A stretch of DNA of 6,706 nt, taken from contig JABJAS010000072.1 of the NCBI GenBank assembly GCA_018666055.1, forward strand, positions 1-6,706, written 5' to 3'. Source of the stretch: Halieaceae bacterium. GTDB lineage: Bacteria; Pseudomonadota; Gammaproteobacteria; Pseudomonadales; Halieaceae. This document shows positions 1 to 6,575 of the stretch, piece after piece. The first letter of the stretch is position 1, and each line of letters begins with the position of its first letter. Both the position numbers and the translations under genes were made by a program. The notes beneath the pieces are model-generated. The model made no database searches. It was not told the DNA's origin and saw nothing but the letters and a program-made list of their open reading frames with translations.

Positions 1-608
1 CCGTCCTGCACGCCCCTGGACTTCACGCAGTAGTGCACCGCGTTGATCGTGACCGCCACGTCCTCAGTGCCGAGCAGTGTTTGCATGGCGACAAGCACTT
101 GCTGTGTCAGCCGCTCCTGCACTTGTGGCCGCTGTGAGAAAAACCTGACGAGGCGGTTGATCTTGCTGAGACCGATGACGGTATCTTTAGGGATATAAGC
201 CACTTTTGCTGAGCCGTCTATCGTGACGAAGTGATGCTCGCAGGTGCTGGTGAGGTCGATATCATCGACGCAGACCATTTCCTCTACCTTCATCTTGTTT
301 TCAATCACCGTAATTTTAGGAAAGTGGGTATAGTCTAGTCCGCTAAAAATTTCATCCACATACATCTTCGCGATACGATGTGGTGTCTGTTCTAAGCTGT
401 CGTCTCGCAGGTCAAGCCCAAGTGTGTTCAAGATTTCGGTGAACGACGCTTGAATCACGGCATAGCGCTCATCGCGGGATAGCCCGTTTGCCGTCATCGG
501 CGTCTCTAGCCCTCGCTTCAGCAAGGCGCCTCGCACTGCGATGGCCTCTGGTGTCAATGCGCCAGGCAGTGCTGTCGCAACCGCTGCTTTCAATTGATTG
601 ATCGCCAT
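1..608 (-). CDS. folE: GTP cyclohydrolase I, 3' end cut by window edge
   Basis: FolE converts GTP to 7,8-dihydroneopterin triphosphate in the cytosol, the first step of tetrahydrofolate synthesis and also the entry to queuosine-type deazapurines. I translated the minus strand from the ATG at 608-606. It gives 202 complete codons with no stop up to the window edge. The protein aligns with E. coli FolE over its length: [19 protein letters not shown] (75-93), the zinc/catalytic block STCEHHF (121-127), GLSKINR (146-152), RPQVQERLT (160-168) and [12 protein letters not shown] (191-202). Zinc ligands C123, H126 and C194 are all present, each shifted by 13 from E. coli C110, H113 and C181. About 20 C-terminal residues, including the usual Thr/Ser-rich tail segment, lie outside the window. 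The start is backed by an AAGGGTGGA ribosome-binding site about 8 bases upstream. The gene is divergent from prmB. Confidence 0.96.
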   Translation of the reverse strand, partial: MAINQLKAAVATALPGALTPEAIAVRGALLKRGLETPMTANGLSRDERYAVIQASFTEILNTLGLDLRDDSLEQTPHRIAKMYVDEIFSGLDYTHFPKITVIENKMKVEEMVCVDDIDLTSTCEHHFVTIDGSAKVAYIPKDTVIGLSKINRLVRFFSQRPQVQERLTQQVLVAMQTLLGTEDVAVTINAVHYCVKSRGVQD

Positions 609-648
609 ATCTTGTTCCACCCTTTTTAGGAGACGTTCTTTACTTATC

Positions 649-738
649 TTACTTTGCGCCAGGCATTTTAGATTTCAATTCTGGACGCTCTTGGGTCATT
701 TTTTTTTCAAGGCCTCGGATCAGCTGATTTTGCCCCAT
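649..738 (-). CDS. Possible 29-residue small protein upstream of folE
   Basis: On the minus strand an ORF runs from ATG at 738-736 to TAA at 651-649 (29 residues). A second in-frame ATG lies one codon earlier at 741-739. A near-perfect Shine-Dalgarno, GGGGGAGGTGA, precedes it; its GGAGG core is 6 bases from the 738 ATG and 3 from the 741 ATG, so 738 is the better start. The predicted peptide is hydrophilic and basic (begins [14 protein letters not shown], ends KSKMPGAK), with no signal peptide or membrane segment. It contains a nine-A run (on the coding strand) where slippage could occur. The stop lies 40 bases before the folE ATG, in the same direction, so the two may be co-transcribed. I recognise no family. 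It could be a real small gene, a leader peptide for folE, or a chance ORF next to a purine-rich stretch. Confidence 0.35.
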   Translation of the reverse strand: MGQNQLIRGLEKKMTQERPELKSKMPGAK

Positions 739-845
739 CATTCACCTCCCCCTGAGGTCGTTGTGATGCTGCCGCTGTGTTGACTGACGAACGGTTGCAC
801 TGACTCAAGGCAGAAGCGCGATCTGCACCGCGATGTCCACCAGAA

Positions 846-855
846 ATGATATCAT
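846..855. promoter_or_regulatory. Palindromic extended -10 element, possible bidirectional promoter
   Basis: The perfect 10-base palindrome ATGATATCAT reads TGA-TATCAT on both strands, which fits an extended -10 (TGn followed by a one-mismatch TATAAT). On the plus strand the hexamer is 850-855, placing a start near 862 and a roughly 20-base leader before prmB. On the minus strand the hexamer is 851-846, placing a start near 839, upstream of the small ORF and folE. No good -35 was found for either direction, which extended -10 promoters can tolerate. An operator half-site pair is an alternative reading. Confidence 0.35.
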
Positions 856-881
856 AAGGCGTCCAACTTATTAGACAGGCC

Positions 882-1775
882 ATGGCTACTTTCGCGACAA
901 AACTAGGACAGGTTCAGGCCGCCCTCGATGCAGCAGGTCTGTGTTTTGGGCATGGCTACGAATCGGCACATGATGAGGCTGTCGCCTTACTGCTGGCCGC
1001 GGCAAAACTACCGGCGGCGCAGTCCACTGCGTTACTGGCTGAACCGTTTCCCGTCGAGGCGGAAAAACGGTTGAGTCAGATGCTGGCTATCCGCTGTAAC
1101 GAGCGGCAACCTGTGGCTTATATTGTGGGTGAGGCCTACTTGGCCGGGGTGCGATTTTTATCCGATCATCGGGCGCTGGTGCCTCGGTCCCCGATCGCGC
1201 AACTGCTGACCGAGGGTCTCTTTCCCTGGTGGGCAGCGGCAAGCTCACCGCGCCACATTGTCGATGTGTGTTGTGGCGGGGGCAGTCTTGGCATTGTGGC
1301 GGCCACGTGCTTTCCCGAGGCCACGGTAACGTTGTCTGACCTCGACAGTCAGGCATTGTCGCTAGCGGCGGAGAATGTTCGCTTTAATGATTTGGGATCA
1401 CGTGTTTTCTGTGTTCAGGCAGACTTATTGGCGGCGCTCGCGGCTGGGAGTGTCGACCTGATCCTGTCGAATCCACCGTATGTGTCGGCGGCTGAAATGC
1501 GGGATTTGCCAGCGGAGTACGAACACGAGCCTCGGTTCGCGCTGGAGGCTGAGGCGGAGGGCACAGCGTTGGCGCTACAGGTATTGAGGACAGCGGCGAC
1601 ACTACTCAGCAGCGAGGGTTTATTGGTATTGGAGGTCGGCGAGACGGCAGAAGCGCTGGAATGCAGTTTGCCGCGCGTCCCGTTTACCTGGGTTGACCTG
1701 CCTCAGGGAGGCTCGGGGGTCGCTGTCATCAGTGCGCAGGAATTACGGGACTGGAGAGCCGCTGGCATTTTATAA
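882..1775 (+). CDS. prmB: 50S ribosomal protein L3 N5-glutamine methyltransferase
   Basis: PrmB transfers a methyl group from S-adenosylmethionine to a glutamine side chain of ribosomal protein L3, in the cytosol during ribosome assembly. The 297-residue product has the family layout. An N-terminal helical domain carries the RQPVAYIVGEA block (75-85) and the LVPRSPIAQLL segment (99-109), which resembles PrmB (LVPRSPI) rather than the release-factor methyltransferase PrmC. The class I SAM-binding motif follows, VDVCCGGGSLGI (127-138), then an acidic SDLDS (152-156) and the catalytic NPPYV (197-201) that holds the glutamine amide. E. coli PrmB is about 310 residues; the N-terminus here is shorter by roughly ten. 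The ATG is preceded by only a weak AGACAGG site. It opens the plus-strand gene block and sits 18 bases before aroC, the same pairing as in E. coli. Confidence 0.93.
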   Translation: MATFATKLGQVQAALDAAGLCFGHGYESAHDEAVALLLAAAKLPAAQSTALLAEPFPVEAEKRLSQMLAIRCNERQPVAYIVGEAYLAGVRFLSDHRALVPRSPIAQLLTEGLFPWWAAASSPRHIVDVCCGGGSLGIVAATCFPEATVTLSDLDSQALSLAAENVRFNDLGSRVFCVQADLLAALAAGSVDLILSNPPYVSAAEMRDLPAEYEHEPRFALEAEAEGTALALQVLRTAATLLSSEGLLVLEVGETAEALECSLPRVPFTWVDLPQGGSGVAVISAQELRDWRAAGIL

Positions 1776-1793
1776 TGCTGGCAGGAGGGAATC

Positions 1794-2897
1794 ATGTCTG
1801 GAAATACGTTTGGTAAGCTTTTCACAGTGACTACTTTTGGCGAGAGCCATGGGCCGGCACTGGGTTGTATTATTGATGGCTGTCCGCCGGGGTTGAGTTT
1901 AGAGGCGTCGGATTTGCAGTTGGATCTGAATCGCCGTAAACCGGGACAGTCTCGCTATACCACACAGCGAAAAGAAGACGATGAGGTGCAGATTCTTTCA
2001 GGGGTATTTGAAGGGAAGACGACCGGCACGCCGATAGGGCTGCTCGTGCATAACCAGGATCAAAAATCAAAAGATTACAGTAAAATTAAAGATTTATATC
2101 GACCGGCTCATGCAGATTATACTTACGATAGAAAATTTGGGGTGCGTGATTATCGCGGTGGCGGTCGGTCTTCTGCCCGAGAAACCACCATGCGCGTGGC
2201 GGCTGGTGCGGTGGCAAAGAAGTGGTTATCAGAGCGCTATGGCGTCCGCGTTAGGGGCTATTTGAGCGAACTTGGGCCCTTAACAGCCACTGCGCATGAT
2301 TGGGACCAGGTTGAACAGAACCCTTTCTTTTGTGGTGACGTGTCGCTCCTCCCAAAATTAGAGGCGTACATGCAGGACCTTATTAAGCAGGGAGATTCGG
2401 TGGGTGCGCGGATCAATGTGGTCGCTGATGGGGTGCCGGCGGGATGGGGAGAGCCTGTTTTTGACCGGCTTGACGCGGATATCGCGCACGCGGTGATGAG
2501 TATCAATGCGGTCAAAGGGGTTGAGATTGGCGATGGATTTGCCTCAGTGGCGCAGTTAGGCAGTGAGCATCGAGATGCGATGACCTCTGCTGGCTTTGCC
2601 AGCAACCATGCGGGCGGTACGCTGGGTGGTATTTCCTCGGGCCAGCCTCTCTGCGTGAGTCTGGCGCTTAAACCAACCTCCAGTATCCGTATCCCGGGTG
2701 AGACAGTCGACAACCAAGGTGATGCTGCTGAGGTAATCACCACGGGTCGGCATGATCCCTGTGTCGGGATAAGAGCAACGCCGATTGCCGAGGCGATGGT
2801 GGCGCTGGTGCTCATGGATCATGCGCTCCGTCATCGAGGACAAAATGCCGACGTGATCCATAACGTGCCGCCGGTGCCTGGCGCAGTGCCCCAATAG
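1794..2897 (+). CDS. aroC: Chorismate synthase
   Basis: AroC converts 5-enolpyruvylshikimate-3-phosphate to chorismate, the last step of the shikimate pathway, using reduced FMN as cofactor. The 367-residue product is close to the usual length (E. coli 361). It shows the family signatures in order: [12 protein letters not shown] (13-24) with catalytic-type H19, the RPAHADYTY segment (103-111) with H106, [12 protein letters not shown] (120-131), and [18 protein letters not shown] (318-335). The ATG follows a strong GCAGGAGGG ribosome-binding site. Its stop codon shares one base with the GTG start of the next gene, suggesting translational coupling. Codon use and composition match its neighbours. 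No internal disruption was seen. It carries no flavin reductase domain, so it belongs to the monofunctional type that relies on externally reduced FMN. Confidence 0.97.
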   Translation: MSGNTFGKLFTVTTFGESHGPALGCIIDGCPPGLSLEASDLQLDLNRRKPGQSRYTTQRKEDDEVQILSGVFEGKTTGTPIGLLVHNQDQKSKDYSKIKDLYRPAHADYTYDRKFGVRDYRGGGRSSARETTMRVAAGAVAKKWLSERYGVRVRGYLSELGPLTATAHDWDQVEQNPFFCGDVSLLPKLEAYMQDLIKQGDSVGARINVVADGVPAGWGEPVFDRLDADIAHAVMSINAVKGVEIGDGFASVAQLGSEHRDAMTSAGFASNHAGGTLGGISSGQPLCVSLALKPTSSIRIPGETVDNQGDAAEVITTGRHDPCVGIRATPIAEAMVALVLMDHALRHRGQNADVIHNVPPVPGAVPQ

Positions 2898-3100
2898 TGG
2901 CGGTTCGTAAGCGAAATAGAACACTCTTTTTGGCGTTGGCCGCCTGCCTGGCACTTTTTTGGGGGGCGGTGGACATTGTAGGGGTGCCAGCGGCTCGGCT
3001 AGGGGTGCAGTTACTCTGGGTCAGCTTGGGCGTGATATTCATCATATCCTCTGGCGCACTGGTAGGGTGGTGCCTAAACCGCCTCAAGCGCCGATCTTAA
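2897..3100 (+). CDS. Small two-helix inner-membrane protein, function unknown
   Basis: The 67-residue product starts at a GTG that overlaps the last base of the aroC stop (TAGTG), with no strong ribosome-binding site of its own, so it is probably translated by coupling to aroC. It has a basic N-terminus (MAVRKRNR), a hydrophobic segment at about 9-28, a short turn (about 29-34), a second hydrophobic segment at about 35-60, and a basic tail (LNRLKRRS). By the positive-inside rule this is a hairpin with both ends in the cytoplasm. I recognise no family and no catalytic motif. The amino-acid pattern is that of a genuine membrane protein, while the overlapping frames give glycine/arginine-rich nonsense. 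About 70-85 bases without a gene follow it. Confidence 0.65.
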   Translation: MAVRKRNRTLFLALAACLALFWGAVDIVGVPAARLGVQLLWVSLGVIFIISSGALVGWCLNRLKRRS

Positions 3101-3185
3101 CCACGACCGGCAACCACCCGGCTGCGGTACGCGCTAAGTCGACTATGATACGCAAGCAGATCTGATACATATGGGGAGACAAACG

Positions 3186-3986
3186 ATGATGTTGCGATGG
3201 ATGATGGGAGTGGTGTGGGTGTTTTGTGCCAGTGGTGTTTACGCTGAGCTCAATTGGCAGGCGGCGCTGTCCGGCGAGCATCGATCGGAGGACAACAAGG
3301 CGCGGGATGAATATCGGCATCCTCAAGAGACACTGACTTTTTTCGGTCTGTCATCGGCGATGACGGTAATGGAAATTTCACCAGGTGGCGGTTGGTATAC
3401 CGAGGTTCTGGCGCCATTAGTGGCTGATAACGGCGCTTTGATTGCAGCGCATTCGAGCCCCAATGGCGGGAGTTATGCGCGCCGCTCGTTAGGCGGTTTC
3501 TTAAAAAAGCTCGGGGAAAATGGCGAGGTGTTCGAGGCGGTTGAAGTCGCGACATTGCAGCCACCCAAGGCGATATCTCCAACGCCGCCCGGTTCTGTGG
3601 ATTTAGTGTTGGCGTTTCGTAACGTCCACTCCTGGCTCCGAGCCGATCAGGCTGAAATGATGTTCGCGACGATTGCAGAGTCACTGAAGCCAGGGGGCAT
3701 TCTCGGTATCGTTCAGCATCGAGGCAGTGCAGATTTGACGCTGGAGCAGATGAAGAAAACGGCTTATGTGAGTGAGGAAAAAGTCATTGAGCTGGCTGAA
3801 CTGTCGGGTCTTGAACTCGATGCGCGGAGTGAGATTAACGCGAACCCCAAAGACACGAAGGATCATCCACGGGGTGTTTGGACTTTGCCGCCGACTTTAG
3901 CGGCGGGTGACGAGGGTCGGGAACGCTATCTCGCTATTGGTGAAAGCGATCGCATGACGTTGAGATTCATTAAGCCGGCGGAGTAG
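3186..3986 (+). CDS. Secreted class I SAM-methyltransferase-like protein (COG4798-like)
   Basis: The 266-residue product resembles a family of predicted methyltransferases that carry signal peptides; the substrate is unknown. Residues 1-20 form a Sec signal peptide: n-region MMLRWM, hydrophobic core to about 17, and a VYA|EL cleavage site after A20. The mature part has a Rossmann-type motif, VMEISPGGGWYTEVLAP (61-77), matching the WPGGGWYTE-like motif I of this family, then a VDLVLAFRNVHSW motif (138-150) and LKPGGILGIVQHRG (167-180), typical late strands of the methyltransferase fold. I place the start at 3186 because GGGGAGA lies 6 bases upstream; an in-frame ATG at 3171 would add MGRQT but has a poor site. 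The gene ends 4 bases before tusA. Activity outside the cytosol is puzzling because SAM is not known to be available there. Confidence 0.8.
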   Translation: MMLRWMMGVVWVFCASGVYAELNWQAALSGEHRSEDNKARDEYRHPQETLTFFGLSSAMTVMEISPGGGWYTEVLAPLVADNGALIAAHSSPNGGSYARRSLGGFLKKLGENGEVFEAVEVATLQPPKAISPTPPGSVDLVLAFRNVHSWLRADQAEMMFATIAESLKPGGILGIVQHRGSADLTLEQMKKTAYVSEEKVIELAELSGLELDARSEINANPKDTKDHPRGVWTLPPTLAAGDEGRERYLAIGESDRMTLRFIKPAE

Positions 3987-3990
3987 GCGG

Positions 3991-4233
3991 GTGGCTGATA
4001 GCGAGCCGACAGAACATATCGATGCCATTGGATTGTTCTGCCCTGAGCCGGTGATGTTATTGCATGCCGCAATGAGGCGGCTGGCCCCGGGTGCGGCATT
4101 AACGCTGCGCGCAACCGATCCGTCGACGCAGCGAGACATCCCTAATTTCTGCGAATTCTTGGGGCACGACTTATTGGCGAGCGAACAGCAAGATGAGCAC
4201 TTCTTTTTTCATATTCGAAAGGCCAAGCATTGA
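3991..4233 (+). CDS. tusA: Sulfur carrier protein TusA
   Basis: TusA accepts persulfide sulfur from the cysteine desulfurase IscS and passes it on, classically through TusBCD and TusE to MnmA for 2-thiolation of uridine 34 in tRNA-Glu, -Gln and -Lys. The 80-residue product matches the family's usual size. It has the signature DAIGLFCPEPVM (11-22) with sulfur-bearing C17 in the CPxP motif, followed by TDPSTQRDIPNFCEFLGH (42-59), equivalent to the E. coli DDPATTRDIPGFC block. The start is a GTG with a purine-rich GGAGTAGGCGG stretch just before it. It lies 4 bases after the methyltransferase-like gene, and its TGA overlaps the TTG start of epmC, so the three are likely in one transcript. None of tusB, tusC, tusD or tusE is in this window. 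Confidence 0.93.
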   Translation: MADSEPTEHIDAIGLFCPEPVMLLHAAMRRLAPGAALTLRATDPSTQRDIPNFCEFLGHDLLASEQQDEHFFFHIRKAKH

Positions 4234-4745
4234 TTCAATCGCAACCGCCTGTGACGGCAGACGCAGTCGTCGCGACCTTCAACCAGCTGTTTCAGGAGCC
4301 CGAGGGAGCGGTGCTGGTGGCCGGCGCATCAGAGCCCTTTTATTTGCCGGGACAGCCCAGTCAAGTTTTTTTTCGAGCTGATTATGTGCGCAGTGCCTTG
4401 CATGAGGTGGCGCACTGGTGTGTGGCAGGACGTCGTCGTCGAGGGTTACCTGACTATGGGTATTGGTACAGTCCCGATGGGCGGTCAAGCGAGAGGCAGG
4501 CCGCTTTTTTTTCAGTTGAAGCAAAGCCGCAGGCCATTGAGTCCTTGTTCTGTGAGGCGCTGAATGTGGCGTTTGCCCCCAGTGTTGATAATCTGGCGCA
4601 CGCCTCATCTGCTGCGGCGCTGCGGACATTCGAGAATCGAATCGAGCTCTGGCGTGCTCGACTGCTGGGTGGGGGCTTGCCTCGCAGAGCATCACGCTTT
4701 TTGACCGCTTTGGAGTGCCACGATGGCCGTGGCATCAGCGGGTAA
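4230..4745 (+). CDS. epmC: Elongation factor P hydroxylase EpmC (YfcM)
   Basis: EpmC hydroxylates the lysine of translation elongation factor P that EpmB/EpmA have modified with beta-lysine. The 171-residue product (E. coli about 182) aligns with YfcM: EPFYLP (35-40), then the metal-binding ALHEVAHWCVAGRRRR (56-71) with H58, E59 and H62, the DYGYWYSPDGR block (75-85), and VEAKPQAIESLFC (96-108). The likely start is TTG at 4230, which overlaps the tusA stop and has AAAGG 7 bases upstream; GTG at 4251 is an alternative but lacks a ribosome-binding site. The C-terminus is about ten residues shorter than in E. coli. In E. coli this gene also lies near aroC and prmB. epmA, epmB and efp are not in the window. 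Confidence 0.93.
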   Translation: MIQSQPPVTADAVVATFNQLFQEPEGAVLVAGASEPFYLPGQPSQVFFRADYVRSALHEVAHWCVAGRRRRGLPDYGYWYSPDGRSSERQAAFFSVEAKPQAIESLFCEALNVAFAPSVDNLAHASSAAALRTFENRIELWRARLLGGGLPRRASRFLTALECHDGRGISG

Positions 4746-4748
4746 GTC

Positions 4749-5948
4749 ATGACTCGTGCCTGTGGTAACCCAGCCGATTTGTCATGGGTCATTGATGAGG
4801 CCATACCGATCACGGCATCGTTAAAGCAGGCAACCGGTAATGCGCTGATGGTATCGGCACGCGACATCACCCCTGCCATCATCGAAAAGGCCGATGGACT
4901 GTTAGTGCGCTCGGTCACGCAAGTTGATGAAGCCTTGCTGGCGGGCAGTGCCGTTCGGTTCGTGGGTACTGCGACGGCTGGGATTGATCACCTCGATGCT
5001 GCGGCATTGGCGCGTCTTGGGGTCCAGTGGGCCTCTGCCCCCGGATCCAATGCGACCGCTGTTGTTGAATACGTGCTGTCGGCGATCGCGCTATCAGGTC
5101 ATTTCCAGTCAATCTTGCGCGGCACTCCAGTGGGGATTGTTGGTCTTGGTGCGGTCGGCGGGCAGCTTGCGCAACGGCTGGTCAGTCTGGGATGTCAGGT
5201 AGTGGGCTACGACCCGCTTGTGACGCATTGGCCCCCTGGTGTACTGAGGGGCGATTTAGAGGCGGTGCTGAGCCAGGCAGTGGTGTCACTGCACGCCAGT
5301 TTGCATGATCAACCTTCTTTTGCTTCACAGGGTCTGATGGGTGTCGCTGAGGTAGAAAGCATGATCGTGGCCTCTGCGACACGGTCTCAGCCGGGGCTGT
5401 TCATCAATGCGGGGCGGGGCGGGCTGGTGACCCACCAGGCGCTGGAATGCCTGCTAGCGAGTGCGTGGACGACGGTGTTGGACACTTGGCCTACCGAGCC
5501 CTTCCTCGACGGGTCGCTGCTGGCGCAGTGTGATTGGGTGTCGCCCCATATTGCGGGGCACTCCAAAGCGGCCAAGCGTCGGGGTAGCGATATGTTGGCG
5601 AGCGCGGTGGCCCAATGGGGTGATCAGATCGGGCTGGCGCGGCCGGTAATTGGTGCTGCTGCGATAACGCAAGAACCGATGCCTCCCACGCTAACAAGCC
5701 TTATTTGTGAGGCTGGTGAGGCGCCAGGAGAGGTGATGGAGCGATTCCTGCATCAGTCGAGCGTACTCGCTAGAGAAGACGCACGATTGCGTCAGGGGGC
5801 AACACCGCATGTCACCCCTGAGCTGTTTGATCGGCTGCGACAGAGTTACGAGCAACCGTCGGAGTGGACCGGTGCGCAACTGCAAGTTTCAGCCGGTTCG
5901 ACTGCTATAGTGGCGGCTTTGAAAAAATTGGGTATTGCGGTTATTTGA
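4749..5948 (+). CDS. pdxB: Erythronate-4-phosphate dehydrogenase
   Basis: PdxB oxidises 4-phospho-D-erythronate in the DXP-dependent pathway to pyridoxal 5'-phosphate. The 399-residue product (E. coli about 378) belongs to the D-2-hydroxyacid dehydrogenase family. It shows LLVRSVTQVDEALLAG (51-66), FVGTATAGIDHLD (71-83), and VVEYVLSAIAL (105-115). The Rossmann motif is GLGAVG (132-137). The catalytic trio sits at R223 (INAGRGGLV), E250 (LDTWPTEP) and H267 (SPHIAGH), equivalent to E. coli R208, E237 and H254. The C-terminal dimerisation-type domain is recognisable in FDRLRQSYEQPSEW. The ATG at 4749 adds about nine residues before the usual start of the family; TTG at 4779 would match better but has no clear ribosome-binding site. 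The gene follows epmC by 3 bases and abuts msrB. Confidence 0.93.
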   Translation: MTRACGNPADLSWVIDEAIPITASLKQATGNALMVSARDITPAIIEKADGLLVRSVTQVDEALLAGSAVRFVGTATAGIDHLDAAALARLGVQWASAPGSNATAVVEYVLSAIALSGHFQSILRGTPVGIVGLGAVGGQLAQRLVSLGCQVVGYDPLVTHWPPGVLRGDLEAVLSQAVVSLHASLHDQPSFASQGLMGVAEVESMIVASATRSQPGLFINAGRGGLVTHQALECLLASAWTTVLDTWPTEPFLDGSLLAQCDWVSPHIAGHSKAAKRRGSDMLASAVAQWGDQIGLARPVIGAAAITQEPMPPTLTSLICEAGEAPGEVMERFLHQSSVLAREDARLRQGATPHVTPELFDRLRQSYEQPSEWTGAQLQVSAGSTAIVAALKKLGIAVI

Positions 5949-5963
5949 TTGGAGGGATGCACG

Positions 5964-6359
5964 ATGATTCAGGATAAAGACGACGCCGATTGGCGCGAGG
6001 CACTCTCGGCTGAGGAGTACTACGTGCTCCGAGAAAAGGGAACCGAGCGCGCGTTTACAGGGGAGTATTGGAATGTATTTGATGAGGGTACCTACCACTG
6101 TCGGGGTTGCGGTGAGGTGTTGTTCCAATCTGACGCTAAATTCGATGCGCACTGTGGATGGCCTAGCTTCGATCGGCCAGCGTCAGACACTGCAGTGGCA
6201 GAAGCGCATGATGTCAGTCATGGCATGACAAGAACAGAAGTGCTGTGTCAAAAGTGTGGCGGTCATTTAGGGCATGTGTTCCCAGATGGTCCGACAGACA
6301 CGGGGCAGCGCTACTGCATCAATAGTCTCTCTATCGCGCTCACGGCGTCTGAAAATTAA
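5964..6359 (+). CDS. msrB: Peptide-methionine (R)-S-oxide reductase MsrB
   Basis: MsrB reduces methionine-R-sulfoxide residues in oxidised proteins, normally recycled by thioredoxin. From the ATG at 5964 the product is 131 residues (E. coli about 137). It has a structural zinc site from two CxxC pairs (C46/C49 and C95/C98), the CGWPSF motif (64-69), HLGHVFPDGP (101-110) and the catalytic cysteine C118 in RYCINS. C64 in CGWPSF sits where many two-cysteine MsrBs have their resolving cysteine; that assignment is from family knowledge and less sure. The reading frame is also open from a TTG at 5949, but GGAGGG at 5951-5956 lies just upstream of the 5964 ATG and decides the start. The ribosome-binding site is directly after the pdxB stop, so it is probably the last gene of the operon. 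Confidence 0.95.
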   Translation: MIQDKDDADWREALSAEEYYVLREKGTERAFTGEYWNVFDEGTYHCRGCGEVLFQSDAKFDAHCGWPSFDRPASDTAVAEAHDVSHGMTRTEVLCQKCGGHLGHVFPDGPTDTGQRYCINSLSIALTASEN

Positions 6360-6380
6360 GTGTGGCGGAGTGAATTGCCC

Positions 6381-6424
6381 CAGGTCGCCGGAGCCCTCTG
6401 GCCTGGTGGCAGGTTGAAAACCTG
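6381..6424. other. Two adjacent inverted repeats after msrB
   Basis: Between the convergent msrB and tRNA genes there are two possible hairpins. The first, 6381-6405, pairs CAGG with CCTG around an inner CCGGAG/CTCTGG stem. The second, 6410-6424, pairs CAGGTT with AACCTG around a three-base loop. Neither is followed by a T run on either strand, so they do not look like classical intrinsic terminators, but they could stabilise or end the msrB transcript. The rest of the gap (6360-6499) holds nothing I can identify. Confidence 0.3.
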
Positions 6425-6499
6425 AGCCCACATAAGCGCCGCTGGCCTGAGTAGCGCGTGTTGCAGGGCTTACGGAAGGTCGTCGAGACAAAGAAAAAA

Positions 6500-6575
6500 T
6501 GGAGCGGGAAACGAGGTTCGAACTCGCGACCTCAACCTTGGCAAGGTTGCGCTCTACCAACTGAGCTATTCCCGC
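6500..6575 (-). tRNA. tRNA-Gly, anticodon GCC
   Basis: The minus strand folds into a standard cloverleaf of 76 nucleotides including encoded CCA. The acceptor stem pairs GCGGGAA with TTCCCGC. The D arm is GCTC/GAGC with loop AGTTGGTA. The anticodon stem CAACC/GGTTG encloses TTGCCAA (anticodon GCC). The T arm GCGAG/CTCGT encloses TTCGAAC, with a normal T54. The discriminator is T. It is nearly identical to E. coli glycine tRNA(GCC). It lies 8 bases downstream of tRNA-Glu. Its 3' end is followed on the coding strand by TTTTTTCTTTG (6499 down to 6489), which may help end the transcript. Confidence 0.97.

Larger units (their letters stand above)
609..881. other. Divergent intergenic region between folE and prmB
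   Basis: This stretch separates two divergent housekeeping genes and should hold both their promoters. It contains the possible small ORF at 649-738 (minus strand), a run of nine T at 699-707, and the palindromic -10-like element at 846-855. I found no well-spaced -35/-10 sigma70 pair on either strand: TTGACT at 780-785 has no matching -10 at 16-18 bases. No tRNA-like, riboswitch-like or clear intrinsic-terminator structure was seen. The T run is not preceded by a stable GC-rich hairpin. Confidence 0.7.

Noticed and set aside
598..783. Plus-strand 61-codon ORF in the folE-prmB spacer
   Set aside because: No ribosome-binding site, odd composition, and it overlaps the folE start region antisense; the opposite strand has the better-supported small ORF.
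805..855. Minus-strand reading starting MISFLVDIAVQIALLP
   Set aside because: Only 16 codons, no Shine-Dalgarno, and its ATG lies inside the palindromic promoter-like element; probably chance.
1771..1776. Perfect TATAAT just before aroC
   Set aside because: It overlaps the prmB stop codon, has no -35 at 16-18 bases and no TGn extension, and would leave almost no leader before the aroC ribosome-binding site.
2258..2815. Long minus-strand ORF of 185 codons inside aroC
   Set aside because: Shadow of aroC, low-complexity Ser/Pro/Ala-rich product, no start signal; aroC is intact and conserved.
3144..3149. TATGAT in the gap before the secreted methyltransferase-like gene
   Set aside because: A single -10-like hexamer with no plausible -35 (GCTGCG at the right spacing) and no TGn; too weak to call a promoter.
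2959..3165. 68-codon plus-strand ORF overlapping the small membrane protein
   Set aside because: Gly/Arg-rich out-of-frame product without a ribosome-binding site; the overlapping frame gives a convincing membrane protein coupled to aroC.
6267..6560. Minus-strand 97-codon ORF (contains NLAKVEVASSNLVSRS)
   Set aside because: It reads through tRNA-Gly and antisense to msrB; the recognisable string is translated tRNA sequence.
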